A stretch of 64,000 bases of DNA from Filimonas sp. (GTDB lineage: Bacteria; Bacteroidota; Bacteroidia; Chitinophagales; Chitinophagaceae), in NCBI GenBank assembly GCA_017306865.1, contig JAFKHH010000017.1, positions 99,453-163,452 of the forward strand. Direction: 5' to 3'. Under the pieces are notes generated by a model. That model worked only from the letters and a program-made list of their open reading frames with translations. It ran no database searches and was not told the origin of the DNA. Positions 44,587 through 53,904 of this stretch are shown here, piece by piece. The stretch's first letter is position 1; each line of letters opens with the position of its first letter. The translations under genes were made by a program, and so were the position numbers.

Positions 44587-45444
44587 TTAGTTGAGATTAT
44601 TTCCCTTTTCCGGGTTTCTGAAATCTGAAGGTGATGTTCCGGTGTTCTTTTTAAAGAAATTGGAGAAGTAAGACACATCTTCAAAACCCAACTCGTATGT
44701 AATATGCTTTACGGACCTGTCTGTATAGCGGAGAAGCCGCTTAGCTTCTACAATAATCCGGTCTTGTATAATCTGTGAAGGTGGCTTTTGGTTAAAGATG
44801 GCAAACAGGTTGGATAAGGTTTTGGGAGATTTACAAAGTTGTTCTGCATAAAAGCTTACAGCATGTGCTGTTTTAAAATTTGCTTCTACCAGCAGGTTGA
44901 ATTTGCGAACAATATGAAATCGCTCATCCTGTTTTTTAGCGGCAGGCACATACGCCGATTTAGCCAGGCTGGTCACGTAAATGATCAGCCGCTTCAGTAA
45001 GGCTAACAATAACTCATCCCGCACACGGTCAGACGCTTTAAACTCTTCAATGAAAACATCAGACAACAGTTGTAGTTTTTGCTCTGCAGCATCACTCAAT
45101 TTTACAAACATATGTTCTGTGCTGCTAAACAAAAAGCCCACACAACTTACTTCGCTATCGTGATCAATAATGCAATAAAACTCCCGGTTAAACTGCCAGG
45201 CAACAATGCGGGAAGAGTCTTCAAAACTAAATGATTGGTTAAACAAGAGCGTTAGCAGGGAATTAGGAGGGAACTCATATTCACTTCCATCTATGGTTAC
45301 CACCTGGCTTTGCCCAGGGTTCCATGCTATGGTAAAATATTTATTGAACCTGTCTTTGGTAAAGACGGCCCTGTCCAGCCCTGGTTCATCCTTAAACAAC
45401 AAAAGTTCACCACCTGTATTTTCGTCTGTTAATTTAAGCCGCAT
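44587..45444 (-). CDS. AraC-family transcriptional regulator
   Basis: The product has 285 residues. A cupin-like sensor domain (about 1-130, FKDEPGLDRAVFTKDRFNKYFTIAWN, IDGSEYEFPPNSLLTLLFNQSFSFE) precedes the AraC domain at about 185-280 (HAVSFYAEQLCKSPKTLSNLFAIFNQKPPSQIIQDRIIVEAKRLL and SVKHITYELGFEDVSYFSNFFKKNTGTSPSDFR). It is in the same direction as the esterase gene downstream. Proteins of this layout often control one neighbouring metabolic or efflux gene. Confidence 0.92.
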   Translation of the reverse strand: MRLKLTDENTGGELLLFKDEPGLDRAVFTKDRFNKYFTIAWNPGQSQVVTIDGSEYEFPPNSLLTLLFNQSFSFEDSSRIVAWQFNREFYCIIDHDSEVSCVGFLFSSTEHMFVKLSDAAEQKLQLLSDVFIEEFKASDRVRDELLLALLKRLIIYVTSLAKSAYVPAAKKQDERFHIVRKFNLLVEANFKTAHAVSFYAEQLCKSPKTLSNLFAIFNQKPPSQIIQDRIIVEAKRLLRYTDRSVKHITYELGFEDVSYFSNFFKKNTGTSPSDFRNPEKGNNLN

Positions 45445-45585
45445 TTAAAGACTAATAATTGATGAGCAAATAGATGCTGCCATCGCAGATAACAATAGCA
45501 CATCATTGGCATAAAATACAAAAGATCAATCGAAGCCCCAAATCTGCGGCTTATAATAATTGGTTGTTATCCGACTTTCGCTTTC

Positions 45586-48500
45586 TTATCGCATCAGCAC
45601 AACAGTTCCTTTCCTTTCTATCGGCCCGCAATTATTGACGGCCTTAATAATATAAACGTATGTGCCTATGGGTTGCTCCTGCCCCTGGTAACGCCCATCC
45701 CAGCATTGCCCCGGATTATTTGTGTGGAAGACGCGTACGCCGGCTCGGTTGAAAATACTAAAGTCTAACTGCTCCACAACACCCCAAAAGCGTATACCGA
45801 AACAGTCATTCCTGCCATCACCATTTGGCGTAAAGGCATTCGCCATTTCATTTTCGCCAACTTTTGTTGTCAATATTTCAATTGTAACACTGTCTTTATT
45901 TACACACCCGTTCACATCCGTTCCGGTTACAACATATTTTGTTGCTTTCAGTGGGCTGGCAATTGGATTCGCGTTATTTACGTTGTCCAGACCGGTAGCT
46001 GGCGCCCAGGTAAATTTACTTGCACCATATGCATACAATTGCGAAGTTCCTGTATTACAATCCAGGTCGTTTGCTTTGGTTGCACGTACATATGGCAGAG
46101 GATATACCGTAAAGCGCGCTGTATTGGTTGGCTGTGCTGTACCTATTGCTAATATCATACAGCGCACATATCCTGTTGTAATAGCTGTAGCATTATATGT
46201 TACACCTGTTTCTCCCGGAACGTCACTCCATTGCACCCCATCTGTACTCTCCTGCCATTGGTAACTTAGGGTAACAATCTGGCTGCGTGCAGAAGCGCCA
46301 GTGGAGAATGTAGCCATTCCATTTTCACATACGGCTTTATTTAGTGGTTGCTGGTTTACAACTACCACAGCACCTGTAACTGTTAGCGTGCCATCTTTTA
46401 AAACAATATTGTAGTTTGCTGCACTGCCACCTGTCAATGTTATAGGATATGAGCCTGGCACGCTGGTTAAGATAGCTGTAGTAGTTATAGATGGCGCAGT
46501 AACTGCAAACTTCGTATCATTATTTACAAAGCCTGTGTAATGAAACGTGAGGGAAGGATTACTTTCTCCATACGGTCTTGTTTTGTCGTCTGCTATTATG
46601 TCAAGATCCTTTTTATTTACCTGTACAACAACTACTGCATCAGGTGCAGGTAAGTATTCATCATTACCTGCCTGCGTAACTGTAATAGTTGCTGTACCTG
46701 CATTGTAGAGATAAACCACACCATTATTATTTACTGTAGCCACGTTTATATTATTACTGCTATAGCTAACCGGTAAGCCGGAAGAAGCAATTGCACTACC
46801 ATCCTGTTGGCCATCGCCATATGTGGTAGTTATTATTCCCGCAATTGCCTGGCTGTTTTGAAAGCTGATGGCCTGTGCTTTTTTATTCACCGTTAATGTA
46901 GCCGCGCTACTAATAGCAGGAGGCGTGCACATTCCGCTTACAACGCACCTGTATTGGTATCCGTTCATATTATACACAGCATGCGTAATAGTTAGCGTAG
47001 CTGAGGCAACATTACTATACACCGCATCGCTGGCGAGTGGCGTAAATCCTGTACCGCTGTTTACCTCCCACTGATAAGTAAGCGGCCCGGTTCCTGTTAC
47101 AGTTACGGAAAACGTTGCATTGTCTCCAACAATGACTACCTGCGGAGCCGGAGATACTGTTACTGCAGGCAATACATTTACTGTAAGGTTGAGTGTAGTG
47201 GTGCTATCACAGCCGGTAATTAATGATGGCGTAGTGTAAGTAAGTGTTGTTAACCCGGTTGCCGTTACGGTTTGTCCATTCCATACAAACGGCAATTGAT
47301 TCGCACAGATGGTTATACTCACTGCGGCTGTTTTCAGCGGGTTTACGGTCAGGTTCAGTGTAGTCGTACTATCACAACCCGTAAGTAATGATGGTGTGTG
47401 ATAAGTAAGTATGGTATTACCAATTGTATTTACCGTTTGTCCATGCCATGTATAAGGTAGTTGATTCGCACAGATAGCCATATTAATAGTAAAAAACTTC
47501 AATGGGTTTACAACCAGGTTCAGTGTAGTAGTGCTATCACAGCCGGTAAGTAATGACGGTGTGTGGTAAGTAGCTACACCATTGCCTCCGGCTGCTATAC
47601 TTTGCCCATTCCATGTATAAGGCAATTGATTTGCACAGATAGTGATAGCTTGTATCACGCTCTTTAATGGATTTACGGTAAGATTGAGTGTAGTGGTACT
47701 ATCACAACCCGTAAGTAACGATGGTGTGTGGTAGGTAGCTACGCCATTACCTCCGGCTGACACGCTTGTGCCATGCCATGTGTAAGGCAGTTGATCTGCA
47801 CAGATAGTGATGGACTGTGTAGCGCTCTTCAACGGATTCACCGTAAGGTTAAGTATAACAGTACTATCACAGTCCGTAAGTAATGATGGTGTGTGGTAAG
47901 TAGCTACGCCATTGCCTCCGGCAGGTACACTTATACCATTCCATACAAATGGCAACTGATCTGCGCAAATAGTAATGGACTGTGTAGCACTCTTCAACGG
48001 ATTCACCGTAAGGTTTAGTGTAACAGTACTATCACATCCCGTAAGTAATGATGCGGTCGTAAATGTCAATACATTGCCCCCCACGGTATTCACTGTTTGC
48101 CCATTCCATGTAAAAGGTAGTTGGTCAGCACATATTGTTTGAGAGATCGTTTCTGTCTTATTTGGATTCACCGTCAGGTTTAGCGTAGTAGTACTATCAC
48201 AACCGGTAAGCAATGATGTTGTAGTAAAAGTTAATACACTGTTCCCAACCGTATTTACGGTTTGTCCATGCCATGTATAAGGCAGTTGGTTAGGACAAAG
48301 AGCAAGATTTAAGACAGTTGTTTTCAGGGGATTTACGATGAGATCTAAGGTTGTTGTACTATCACATCCTGTAAGCAAAGATGGCCTGGTATCTGTTGCT
48401 ACGCCTGTACCTCCTGCTACAATGGTTTGCCCGTTCCACGTATATGGTAGCTGGTTTATACAGATAGTAATTGTTTCCGTCATTGTTTTAAATGGATTGA

Positions 48501-49953
48501 CGGTCAGGTTCAGTGTAGTCGTACTATCACATCCGGTAATTAATGAAGGAGTAGTAAATGTAAGTGTAGAATTGCCTGTTACGGTCACTGTCTGTCCATG
48601 CCATGTATAAGGCAATTGGTCTTCACAAACAGTTGTATTAATAGTAGCAGTCTTCAATGGATTTACTGTAAGGTTCAGTGTAATAATGCTATCGCAACCT
48701 GTTACCAGGGAAGGCAATGTATCGTATGCGGCCGTGGCTCCACCTGTAGTTACAGTCTTACCTCGCCATAAATAAGGCAACTCTGTTATGCAAATAGTGT
48801 GACTTTCTGTTGTTCTTTTCACCGGATTAACTGTTACTGTTTTTTGTACCGTGTCCTTACATAGCCTGTCAGATGTTGCAATCATGGTCACATTATATGT
48901 ATTAGCAGAACCATAGCTACGTGTTGCGTCTTGTGTAGTAGCAGTTGTACCATCTCCCAGGTTCCATTGATAAGTAAGCGTGCCGGACAATACTGTGCTT
49001 ATATTGGTAAATACAAAGTTGTTTCCGGTTTGACATTGTACTACATTATTAATAGTAAAGTCACCAACCACGGGCGGAGCAGTGGTGTACGGTACACTTA
49101 AGGTGCTTGCCGGATTCAGATCAAGCCCACACACATCCTGGAGAGAGTTACCATCTGTACCAGTTTTGGCGAATAATGTATATGTAGTACCATTCGTAAG
49201 CGTTGCTGGTAACAAGACCTGTATTTCATTGGTAAAACTGGAAGACGAGCAACCTAGTCCCGTAGCACCCGGCAATGGTATATTGCCAGGTTGCAATACG
49301 AAATCACTGCCATTGGCAGCAATAGTGCTACACTTTATAGACCGGTCCGTTTTTATGCTCAAATACTTATTACAAACGTTGACAGATGAAGCAAATTCAG
49401 GTGGTGTGGGTGGGGCGAGTGTAGCCGTACCGCCTGTAAAATTCAGGCTATAACCACTTTGGTTACTGCTGGTATAGTGGCTTACGACCAAGGCATAAGT
49501 ATGCCCTGCAACTACAGGCAACAAAGCGTTTTGATTAGGTCCATTTGCCCCATTGCTGTTGCCAGAGCCAGTAGCAGTTAGCCCGGTTGTTCCAGTATAA
49601 CCACTATAGTTACAACTTACTACAAGGCCGCTGTTTGTAAAGACGTCAGACGCAGCATGACCAGTAATATCAAAGAGTGCAAAATCGTAATCATCTCCTC
49701 CATTATTAGGTACAATGGTAAACCCTAATGTGCCGTTTGTGGCAATATCAAACGTGTACCAGAATGGATTGAGCGCTCCTGCCGAAAGACAACTGCCCGG
49801 CAGAGATCCACCATTATAGGCAGGTACGCTGCCCTGAGAAGTAGTTGCACCGCAAACATTTAATGAAGTACCGGCTTGCTGACCGTTTGTTTGTCCGTAA
49901 GTTGTTTGTACTAAGCAATAGCCCAGCAGTAGCCAGAAAAGAACTTTTCTCAT
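45586..49953 (-). CDS. Large T9SS type-B secreted surface protein with tandem repeats
   Basis: The product has 1455 residues. The signal peptide MRKVLFWLLLGYCLVQTTYG precedes an N-terminal beta-sandwich (about 25-170) and a PKD-like domain (TYQWNLGDGTTATTQDATRSYG, about 300-375). Ten tandem 55-residue repeats occupy residues 379-928, each with ICxxQLPYTWxGQTV and TPSLLTGCDSTTTLNLTVNPL. An Ig-like domain (LTYQWEVNSGTGFTPL) and an MBG-like module (IIADDKTRPYGESNPSLTFHYTGF) follow. The C-terminus is a CHU_C-type domain (MANAFTPNGDGRNDCFGIRFW, FNRAGVRVF, PIGTYVYIIKA, RKGTVVLMR), the signal for type-B sorting by the type IX secretion system. It probably acts as a cell-surface or secreted adhesin; the gliding-motility link is by family only. 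Confidence 0.93.
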   Translation of the reverse strand: MRKVLFWLLLGYCLVQTTYGQTNGQQAGTSLNVCGATTSQGSVPAYNGGSLPGSCLSAGALNPFWYTFDIATNGTLGFTIVPNNGGDDYDFALFDITGHAASDVFTNSGLVVSCNYSGYTGTTGLTATGSGNSNGANGPNQNALLPVVAGHTYALVVSHYTSSNQSGYSLNFTGGTATLAPPTPPEFASSVNVCNKYLSIKTDRSIKCSTIAANGSDFVLQPGNIPLPGATGLGCSSSSFTNEIQVLLPATLTNGTTYTLFAKTGTDGNSLQDVCGLDLNPASTLSVPYTTAPPVVGDFTINNVVQCQTGNNFVFTNISTVLSGTLTYQWNLGDGTTATTQDATRSYGSANTYNVTMIATSDRLCKDTVQKTVTVNPVKRTTESHTICITELPYLWRGKTVTTGGATAAYDTLPSLVTGCDSIITLNLTVNPLKTATINTTVCEDQLPYTWHGQTVTVTGNSTLTFTTPSLITGCDSTTTLNLTVNPFKTMTETITICINQLPYTWNGQTIVAGGTGVATDTRPSLLTGCDSTTTLDLIVNPLKTTVLNLALCPNQLPYTWHGQTVNTVGNSVLTFTTTSLLTGCDSTTTLNLTVNPNKTETISQTICADQLPFTWNGQTVNTVGGNVLTFTTASLLTGCDSTVTLNLTVNPLKSATQSITICADQLPFVWNGISVPAGGNGVATYHTPSLLTDCDSTVILNLTVNPLKSATQSITICADQLPYTWHGTSVSAGGNGVATYHTPSLLTGCDSTTTLNLTVNPLKSVIQAITICANQLPYTWNGQSIAAGGNGVATYHTPSLLTGCDSTTTLNLVVNPLKFFTINMAICANQLPYTWHGQTVNTIGNTILTYHTPSLLTGCDSTTTLNLTVNPLKTAAVSITICANQLPFVWNGQTVTATGLTTLTYTTPSLITGCDSTTTLNLTVNVLPAVTVSPAPQVVIVGDNATFSVTVTGTGPLTYQWEVNSGTGFTPLASDAVYSNVASATLTITHAVYNMNGYQYRCVVSGMCTPPAISSAATLTVNKKAQAISFQNSQAIAGIITTTYGDGQQDGSAIASSGLPVSYSSNNINVATVNNNGVVYLYNAGTATITVTQAGNDEYLPAPDAVVVVQVNKKDLDIIADDKTRPYGESNPSLTFHYTGFVNNDTKFAVTAPSITTTAILTSVPGSYPITLTGGSAANYNIVLKDGTLTVTGAVVVVNQQPLNKAVCENGMATFSTGASARSQIVTLSYQWQESTDGVQWSDVPGETGVTYNATAITTGYVRCMILAIGTAQPTNTARFTVYPLPYVRATKANDLDCNTGTSQLYAYGASKFTWAPATGLDNVNNANPIASPLKATKYVVTGTDVNGCVNKDSVTIEILTTKVGENEMANAFTPNGDGRNDCFGIRFWGVVEQLDFSIFNRAGVRVFHTNNPGQCWDGRYQGQEQPIGTYVYIIKAVNNCGPIERKGTVVLMR
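47170..48819 (-). repeat. Ten tandem 165-bp coding repeats
   Basis: The interval is exactly 1650 bp, ten units of 165 bp with no length change, encoding residues 379-928 of the T9SS protein. Units share two cysteines (I-C-x-x-Q-L-P and T-G-C-D-S), spaced about 32 residues apart. Units 6, 7 and 8 are closest to one another (all with GGNGVATYHTPSLL), suggesting the most recent duplications are there. Constant unit length points to selection on the fold of each unit. Confidence 0.9.
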
Positions 49954-50365
49954 ACAATATTAGGGCTGGAGGGGTTGCCAGCTAGTTTTGTTATTGGGGA
50001 TTCCGTATATCTCACATGCCCGAAGGGTGTGCAAATATAAATTAGTATGTAATTATATAATCGGGAAAAATACCTGTCGGCATATTTATAGCTGCTGCCA
50101 CCAGGTTACAGGAGAAACATTAAATAACGTTTGTGTTTCTATTTTGCCCTTCAGGCAATTGCTCCAGTTCATTTGTGTCGTAGACAACTATTTATCCCGA
50201 TGATCGTCTTTATTGTAATTAAAACGCCTGTTTTAAAATCGTGAACAGTGGCTAAATAGGGATGATTCATGCCACTCATTAATTCAAATGTTACGGCGAT
50301 CCTGGTAGAAGAAATCTGATTCTGGTGGTTGATAACCAATCAGCAAGATGGCCTCATTCAAAACG
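49954..50365. other. Intergenic spacer, no feature recognised
   Basis: This is A/T-rich, with one small hairpin (TTGCC-CTTCA-GGCAA near 50145). No ORF with a credible signal or family is visible. The part next to 49953 should contain the promoter of the large surface protein, but no clear -7/-33 pair is seen. Confidence 0.5.
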
Positions 50366-50719
50366 TTAGAATCCCAGCTTTTCCTTACCGAGCAGAAGCA
50401 ATAAGATTATGATAAGTGAGAAAAGGGTTCCAACAGGCAAATACCATAATGTAAAAAATGAAAGAAACAACCCCAGGCTATAAGCCAGGGGCTGCCCGCT
50501 TAAGAACAAATAGGATAACCCAAGCCATAAGATTCCGTATATAATAAAAAGTGGCCCTAGTGCAAATACGTTTACCCCAAATCTATTAAATATGGCAGCC
50601 CATGGTCCTGGCTTTTCCGGGCCTATAAACTTTCCTTTAGTTAAGACTACTAAACCATCGGCTAACATGTATCCACCGTTTAGAAAGCTAAGTGCAATAA
50701 TGATCCATTTCATAATCAA
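50366..50719 (-). CDS. Small integral membrane protein
   Basis: The product has 117 residues from ATG 50719 (MIM; the second ATG at 50713 is equally likely). Hydrophobic segments lie at about 3-24 (MKWIIIALSFLNGGYMLADGLV), 48-73 (FGVNVFALGPLFIIYGILWLGLSYLF) and 80-110 (YSLGLFLSFFTLWYLPVGTLFSLIIILLLLLG), so three to four membrane helices. The loop KGKFIGPEKPGPWAAIF is conserved-looking in small Bacteroidota membrane proteins, but I cannot name a family. It is a lone gene with no close neighbours on either side. Confidence 0.75.
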   Translation of the reverse strand: MIMKWIIIALSFLNGGYMLADGLVVLTKGKFIGPEKPGPWAAIFNRFGVNVFALGPLFIIYGILWLGLSYLFLSGQPLAYSLGLFLSFFTLWYLPVGTLFSLIIILLLLLGKEKLGF

Positions 50720-51159
50720 TGATTTTAATATTAAAAACTTATACTGCTAAAAACTTCAAGACTCCTTTATAATTTCTGCAGGTCGCTCCTTCAATTACTT
50801 CTAACTATCTATAATTAAGACGATTACTCTTTTCTTATGAATACTCATTTACCTGGCAATTAAAAACGTTTCCTAATTATTCGCACATCATGACATAATA
50901 TCACAGGCAAAAGCAACTTTTTTTACCGTTACTAGTCACAATTAAGAAAATTTCATCTTGGGGAGCAATTTCAAACAAGCGCCCGATCTCTGATTATAGA
51001 TTTGGGTAGTGACCATGTAATTCTATTATTACGTGCTCGCAATTTTCATTCATAATAAATGATAAGATGTATTAAAAAAGAAAATCCTGTTACGCTAAAA
51101 CACGTAACAGGATTGATTTGAAGAAGATCCCTCAAGCACCGTTAGGGTGTATAAGTTAC
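50720..51159. other. Intergenic spacer with mnmE terminator
   Basis: This is A/T-rich sequence with no ORF of note. The only structure recognised is the hairpin at 51083-51114. Confidence 0.5.
51083..51114 (-). terminator. Terminator of mnmE
   Basis: AATCCTGTTACG pairs perfectly with CGTAACAGGATT (12-bp stem, 8-nt loop). On the minus strand it is followed by TTCTTTTTTAAT. It is 45 bp beyond the mnmE stop codon. Confidence 0.9.
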
Positions 51160-52542
51160 CTACTTCCCTATGCAGAATTTACTAAAGATATAATCCAACT
51201 GATCTTCATTAGTGATCTCTCCAGTGATCTCGCCTAGAAAGTGCAGGCACCGGCGAATATCCAATGCAATCAGGTCGCCCGGCAGTTGCGCATCCAGTCC
51301 ATTAATAATATCGTCCAGGCTAGACAAAACTTGTTGCAACGATTGTACGTGACGGGCGTTGGTAATGATCGTTTGTTGAGACAATTGCTCGTCTTGCAAT
51401 GCCATGCTAAACAATTTGTCTTTTAGCGTATCTATATCTTTTCCATCGCGGGCAGAAATGTATAAGATGTTGGGCAATACATCAAACTGAAGTTTTGTTT
51501 CTGCTGAGATCTTATCCGCTTTGTTACCAACTAATATAAACTGGATCCCATCTATTTCCATTTGATTAATAATATCCTTCAATTCCCCTATGCGCATATC
51601 CGCTGTATCAAACAAGTAAAGCACCACATCGGCCTGCTTCATTTTGCTTAGGCTTTTTTCTACACCTATGCTTTCTATCACATCGCTCGTATGCTCTCGT
51701 ATGCCTGCTGTATCTATAAGCCGGAATAAGATACCATTAATATTAATCGTCTCTTCAATAGTATCACGTGTTGTGCCGGCAATATCACTTACAATTGCAC
51801 GGTCTTCATTCAGCAGCGTATTTAGCAGCGTGGACTTACCTGCGTTTGGCTTACCTACTATGGCAACCTGCACGCCATTCTTGATCACATTTCCCAGGCG
51901 GAATGACTGCAATAACAGCTCAACAGTTTCCCGCGATTCATGTAATAGTTTGTACAGTTGTGTTCTGTCTGCAAACTCTACATCTTCCTGTGAAAAGTCC
52001 AGCTCCAATTCTATCAAGGCTGAGAAGCTCAGCAACTGATCGCGCACTTGTTTGAGTGCTTTGGAGAAACCGCCACGAATATTCTGTAGCGCCGTTTTTT
52101 TACTTGCTTCTGTATTACTCGCTATCAGGTCTGCTACTGCTTCTGCTTGTGTCAGGTCAAGCTTGCCATTTAAAAAAGCACGCTGTGTAAATTCGCCTGC
52201 CTTAGCTATACGTGCGCCGTACTTTACAATGGTCTGGATGATCTGTTCTTGTATGTATGGTGAACCATGACAGGAAATTTCTATCACATCTTCACCGGTA
52301 TATGATTTTGGATTTTTAAACAAAGCGAGTACCACTTCATCCAACACCACGTCTTCATCTTTTAAAAAACCAACATGTAGTGTATGTGAGGGTTGCTCTT
52401 CTAGTTTCTTAGACGGAAATAGTTTATCCAGTATAGGAAAGGTTTGACTACCGCTCACACGTATAACACCAATAGCGCCTATTCCCTGCGGCGTAGCAAG
52501 TGCAACTATAGTATCGTCCCATCCGGCAAATTTCCCAAGCAT
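51160..52542 (-). CDS. mnmE: tRNA uridine-5-carboxymethylaminomethyl modification GTPase MnmE
   Basis: The product has 460 residues, normal for MnmE/TrmE. The N-terminal tetrahydrofolate-binding domain (DTIVALATPQGIGAIGVIRVSG, ISCHGSPYIQEQIIQ, AGEFTQRAFLNGKLDLTQAEAVADLI) precedes a helical domain interrupted by a Ras-like G domain: G1 VGKPNAGKSTLLN, G2 IAGTTRDTIEE, G3 DTAGIREH, G4 VGNKADK, G5 SARDG. The C-terminal helix ends in the signature FCIGK, whose cysteine is needed for activity. With MnmG it makes the cmnm5 modification at tRNA wobble U34. It stands alone, reading away from the TonB cluster. Confidence 0.98.
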   Translation of the reverse strand: MLGKFAGWDDTIVALATPQGIGAIGVIRVSGSQTFPILDKLFPSKKLEEQPSHTLHVGFLKDEDVVLDEVVLALFKNPKSYTGEDVIEISCHGSPYIQEQIIQTIVKYGARIAKAGEFTQRAFLNGKLDLTQAEAVADLIASNTEASKKTALQNIRGGFSKALKQVRDQLLSFSALIELELDFSQEDVEFADRTQLYKLLHESRETVELLLQSFRLGNVIKNGVQVAIVGKPNAGKSTLLNTLLNEDRAIVSDIAGTTRDTIEETININGILFRLIDTAGIREHTSDVIESIGVEKSLSKMKQADVVLYLFDTADMRIGELKDIINQMEIDGIQFILVGNKADKISAETKLQFDVLPNILYISARDGKDIDTLKDKLFSMALQDEQLSQQTIITNARHVQSLQQVLSSLDDIINGLDAQLPGDLIALDIRRCLHFLGEITGEITNEDQLDYIFSKFCIGK

Positions 52543-52671
52543 ATAAGTGGATTATTGGGCAAAAGTAACGCTTGGAGCGTGAATCGTCAATCGATAATCG
52601 TGAATAGCTACCCATTGCAATATCTCCCTGACTAATTGACCACTTGCTAGCACTCTATTATGATAATAAAA

Positions 52672-52697
52672 AGGCCGCCGGCAAAAGACGGCAGCCT
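52672..52697 (-). terminator. Terminator downstream of the last tonB gene
   Basis: On the minus strand AGGCTGCCG pairs with CGGCGGCCT (9 bp with one wobble, 8-nt loop) and is followed by TTTTTATTA. It lies 28 bp after the stop codon. Confidence 0.8.
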
Positions 52698-52724
52698 ATA
52701 TCAGCCATAATAAACACTAAAAAG

Positions 52725-53558
52725 TTATTCGCCCTCATCCACTCTAAATGTTATTCCTTGTTTTTGTCTATAGATCACATTTCTGCCATTCTGAACCGCC
52801 GGTATCCATTTAGGGCCTTTTTTGATCACACGTACAGCTTCTGTTGCTGTGCCATAACCAGGGTCATTCTCTGCTTTTACTTCAGAGATATTGCCATCTT
52901 TGTCTACCAGGAATGAAACGATCACCGTGTATTTGCCTGAAGGCGCGCCGTTATCTACTGGCGTACTACTGTTCAGGTTGCGTTCCAGGAATTTTCTCCA
53001 TTCTGCGTCACCGCCAGGGAACTTAGCCTGGATCTGTACAGTTTTAAACTCTGTTGTATAATCCTCTTCTTTCTTCACCTCAGCAGTTCCTATACCCGTT
53101 CCTTTAGGTTCTGGTATTGCCGAACCTACCAAATCCCCTTTAATGCCTTCACGATCTACTACATCAATTTTTACATTATCCATTTCATCTACCGTCTTCA
53201 TCTGGTCTTCCGGTTTTACCTGGTCATTAGGAACAATCCGTGGTACTGTTACACGCACTGTTTGTTGTACCACTTGCTGTTGAGGTACAGGCTGCGGTTT
53301 CACAGGATCCGGTTCTTTTTTGTTCGGTTCATTTGCAAGAGTTACTTCAATAGTTGGTGGTAATTCTACTGTTCCTTTTTTTCTACTACCAAATGCCATC
53401 GAAAGAAAAAACAGTAAGCAGAAAGCCATCGTGCCACCCAATGCCAATACTAATCTTTTGTTGTAGGTTTTACGAAGTTCATAAGCCCCATAAGATTTGT
53501 TTTTGTTCTCGAAAATGATATCGAGAATGTCTGCGGAGAGAATGTTATTTGCATTCAT
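52725..53558 (-). CDS. tonB: TonB energy transducer, paralogue 1
   Basis: The product has 277 residues. A cytoplasmic N-terminus (NANNILSADILDIIFENKNKSYGAYELRKTYNKR) is followed by one membrane helix (about 36-56, LVLALGGTMAFCLLFFLSMAF), a Pro/Gln-rich spacer and a TonB C-terminal domain (about 180-275, AKFPGGDAEWRKFLERNLNSSTPVDNGAPSGKYTVIVSFLVDKDG). The N-terminal half matches paralogue 2 (both NANNI, RKTYNKR, CLLFFLSMAF, RVTVP), whereas the C-terminal 100 residues are almost identical to paralogue 3 (TVQIQAKFPGGD, KVENDPGYGT, IYRQKQGITF). Its 5' leader is a near copy of the paralogue-2 leader. It transmits proton-motive force from ExbB/ExbD to outer-membrane receptors. Confidence 0.94.
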   Translation of the reverse strand: MNANNILSADILDIIFENKNKSYGAYELRKTYNKRLVLALGGTMAFCLLFFLSMAFGSRKKGTVELPPTIEVTLANEPNKKEPDPVKPQPVPQQQVVQQTVRVTVPRIVPNDQVKPEDQMKTVDEMDNVKIDVVDREGIKGDLVGSAIPEPKGTGIGTAEVKKEEDYTTEFKTVQIQAKFPGGDAEWRKFLERNLNSSTPVDNGAPSGKYTVIVSFLVDKDGNISEVKAENDPGYGTATEAVRVIKKGPKWIPAVQNGRNVIYRQKQGITFRVDEGE

Positions 53559-53904
53559 AGCTTCAGCGGTTTAGTTACTTATGAGATACATCGCAGACAT
53601 ATTTCCATAAAAAAGAATTGACTATTGAAGAAGTAATTTTAAGCAGGGTTGATTGGGTTTAATTGTTGTATGGCTCAATTGTTATATGGCTACATTGCTT
53701 AATTGTTTTTCATCAATGAAAAAAACTACGCTTGAATACTAAGTATTGAGTGTAGTTTAATTATTATTAGATACTTAATTTTTATATTAGAGATATTTTG
53801 ATAAATATTCAACTATTAAGGTCGATGTAACAATAAAAACAATTAAGCAATGTAGCCATATAACAACCTGGCAAAAGATGTTAATTTCTCTATTAAACAA
53901 ATCA
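53559..53904. repeat. Spacer with a perfect 30-bp inverted repeat
   Basis: 53681-53710 (starting GTTATATGGCTACATTGCTT) is exactly complementary to 53835-53864, 30 of 30 bases, with 124 bp between. The interior holds a second, imperfect hairpin around AAACTACGCT and AGTGTAGTTT (about 53724-53759). The phrase TGGCTAAATTG/CAATGTAGCCA recurs near 54835 and 60210. The part next to 53559 (to about 53612) is a near copy of the leader of paralogue 2. Confidence 0.85.

Noticed and set aside
47170..48819. CRISPR or non-coding satellite interpretation of the regular repeats
   Set aside because: The unit length is a multiple of three, the frame is open throughout and the units encode a conserved 55-residue module.
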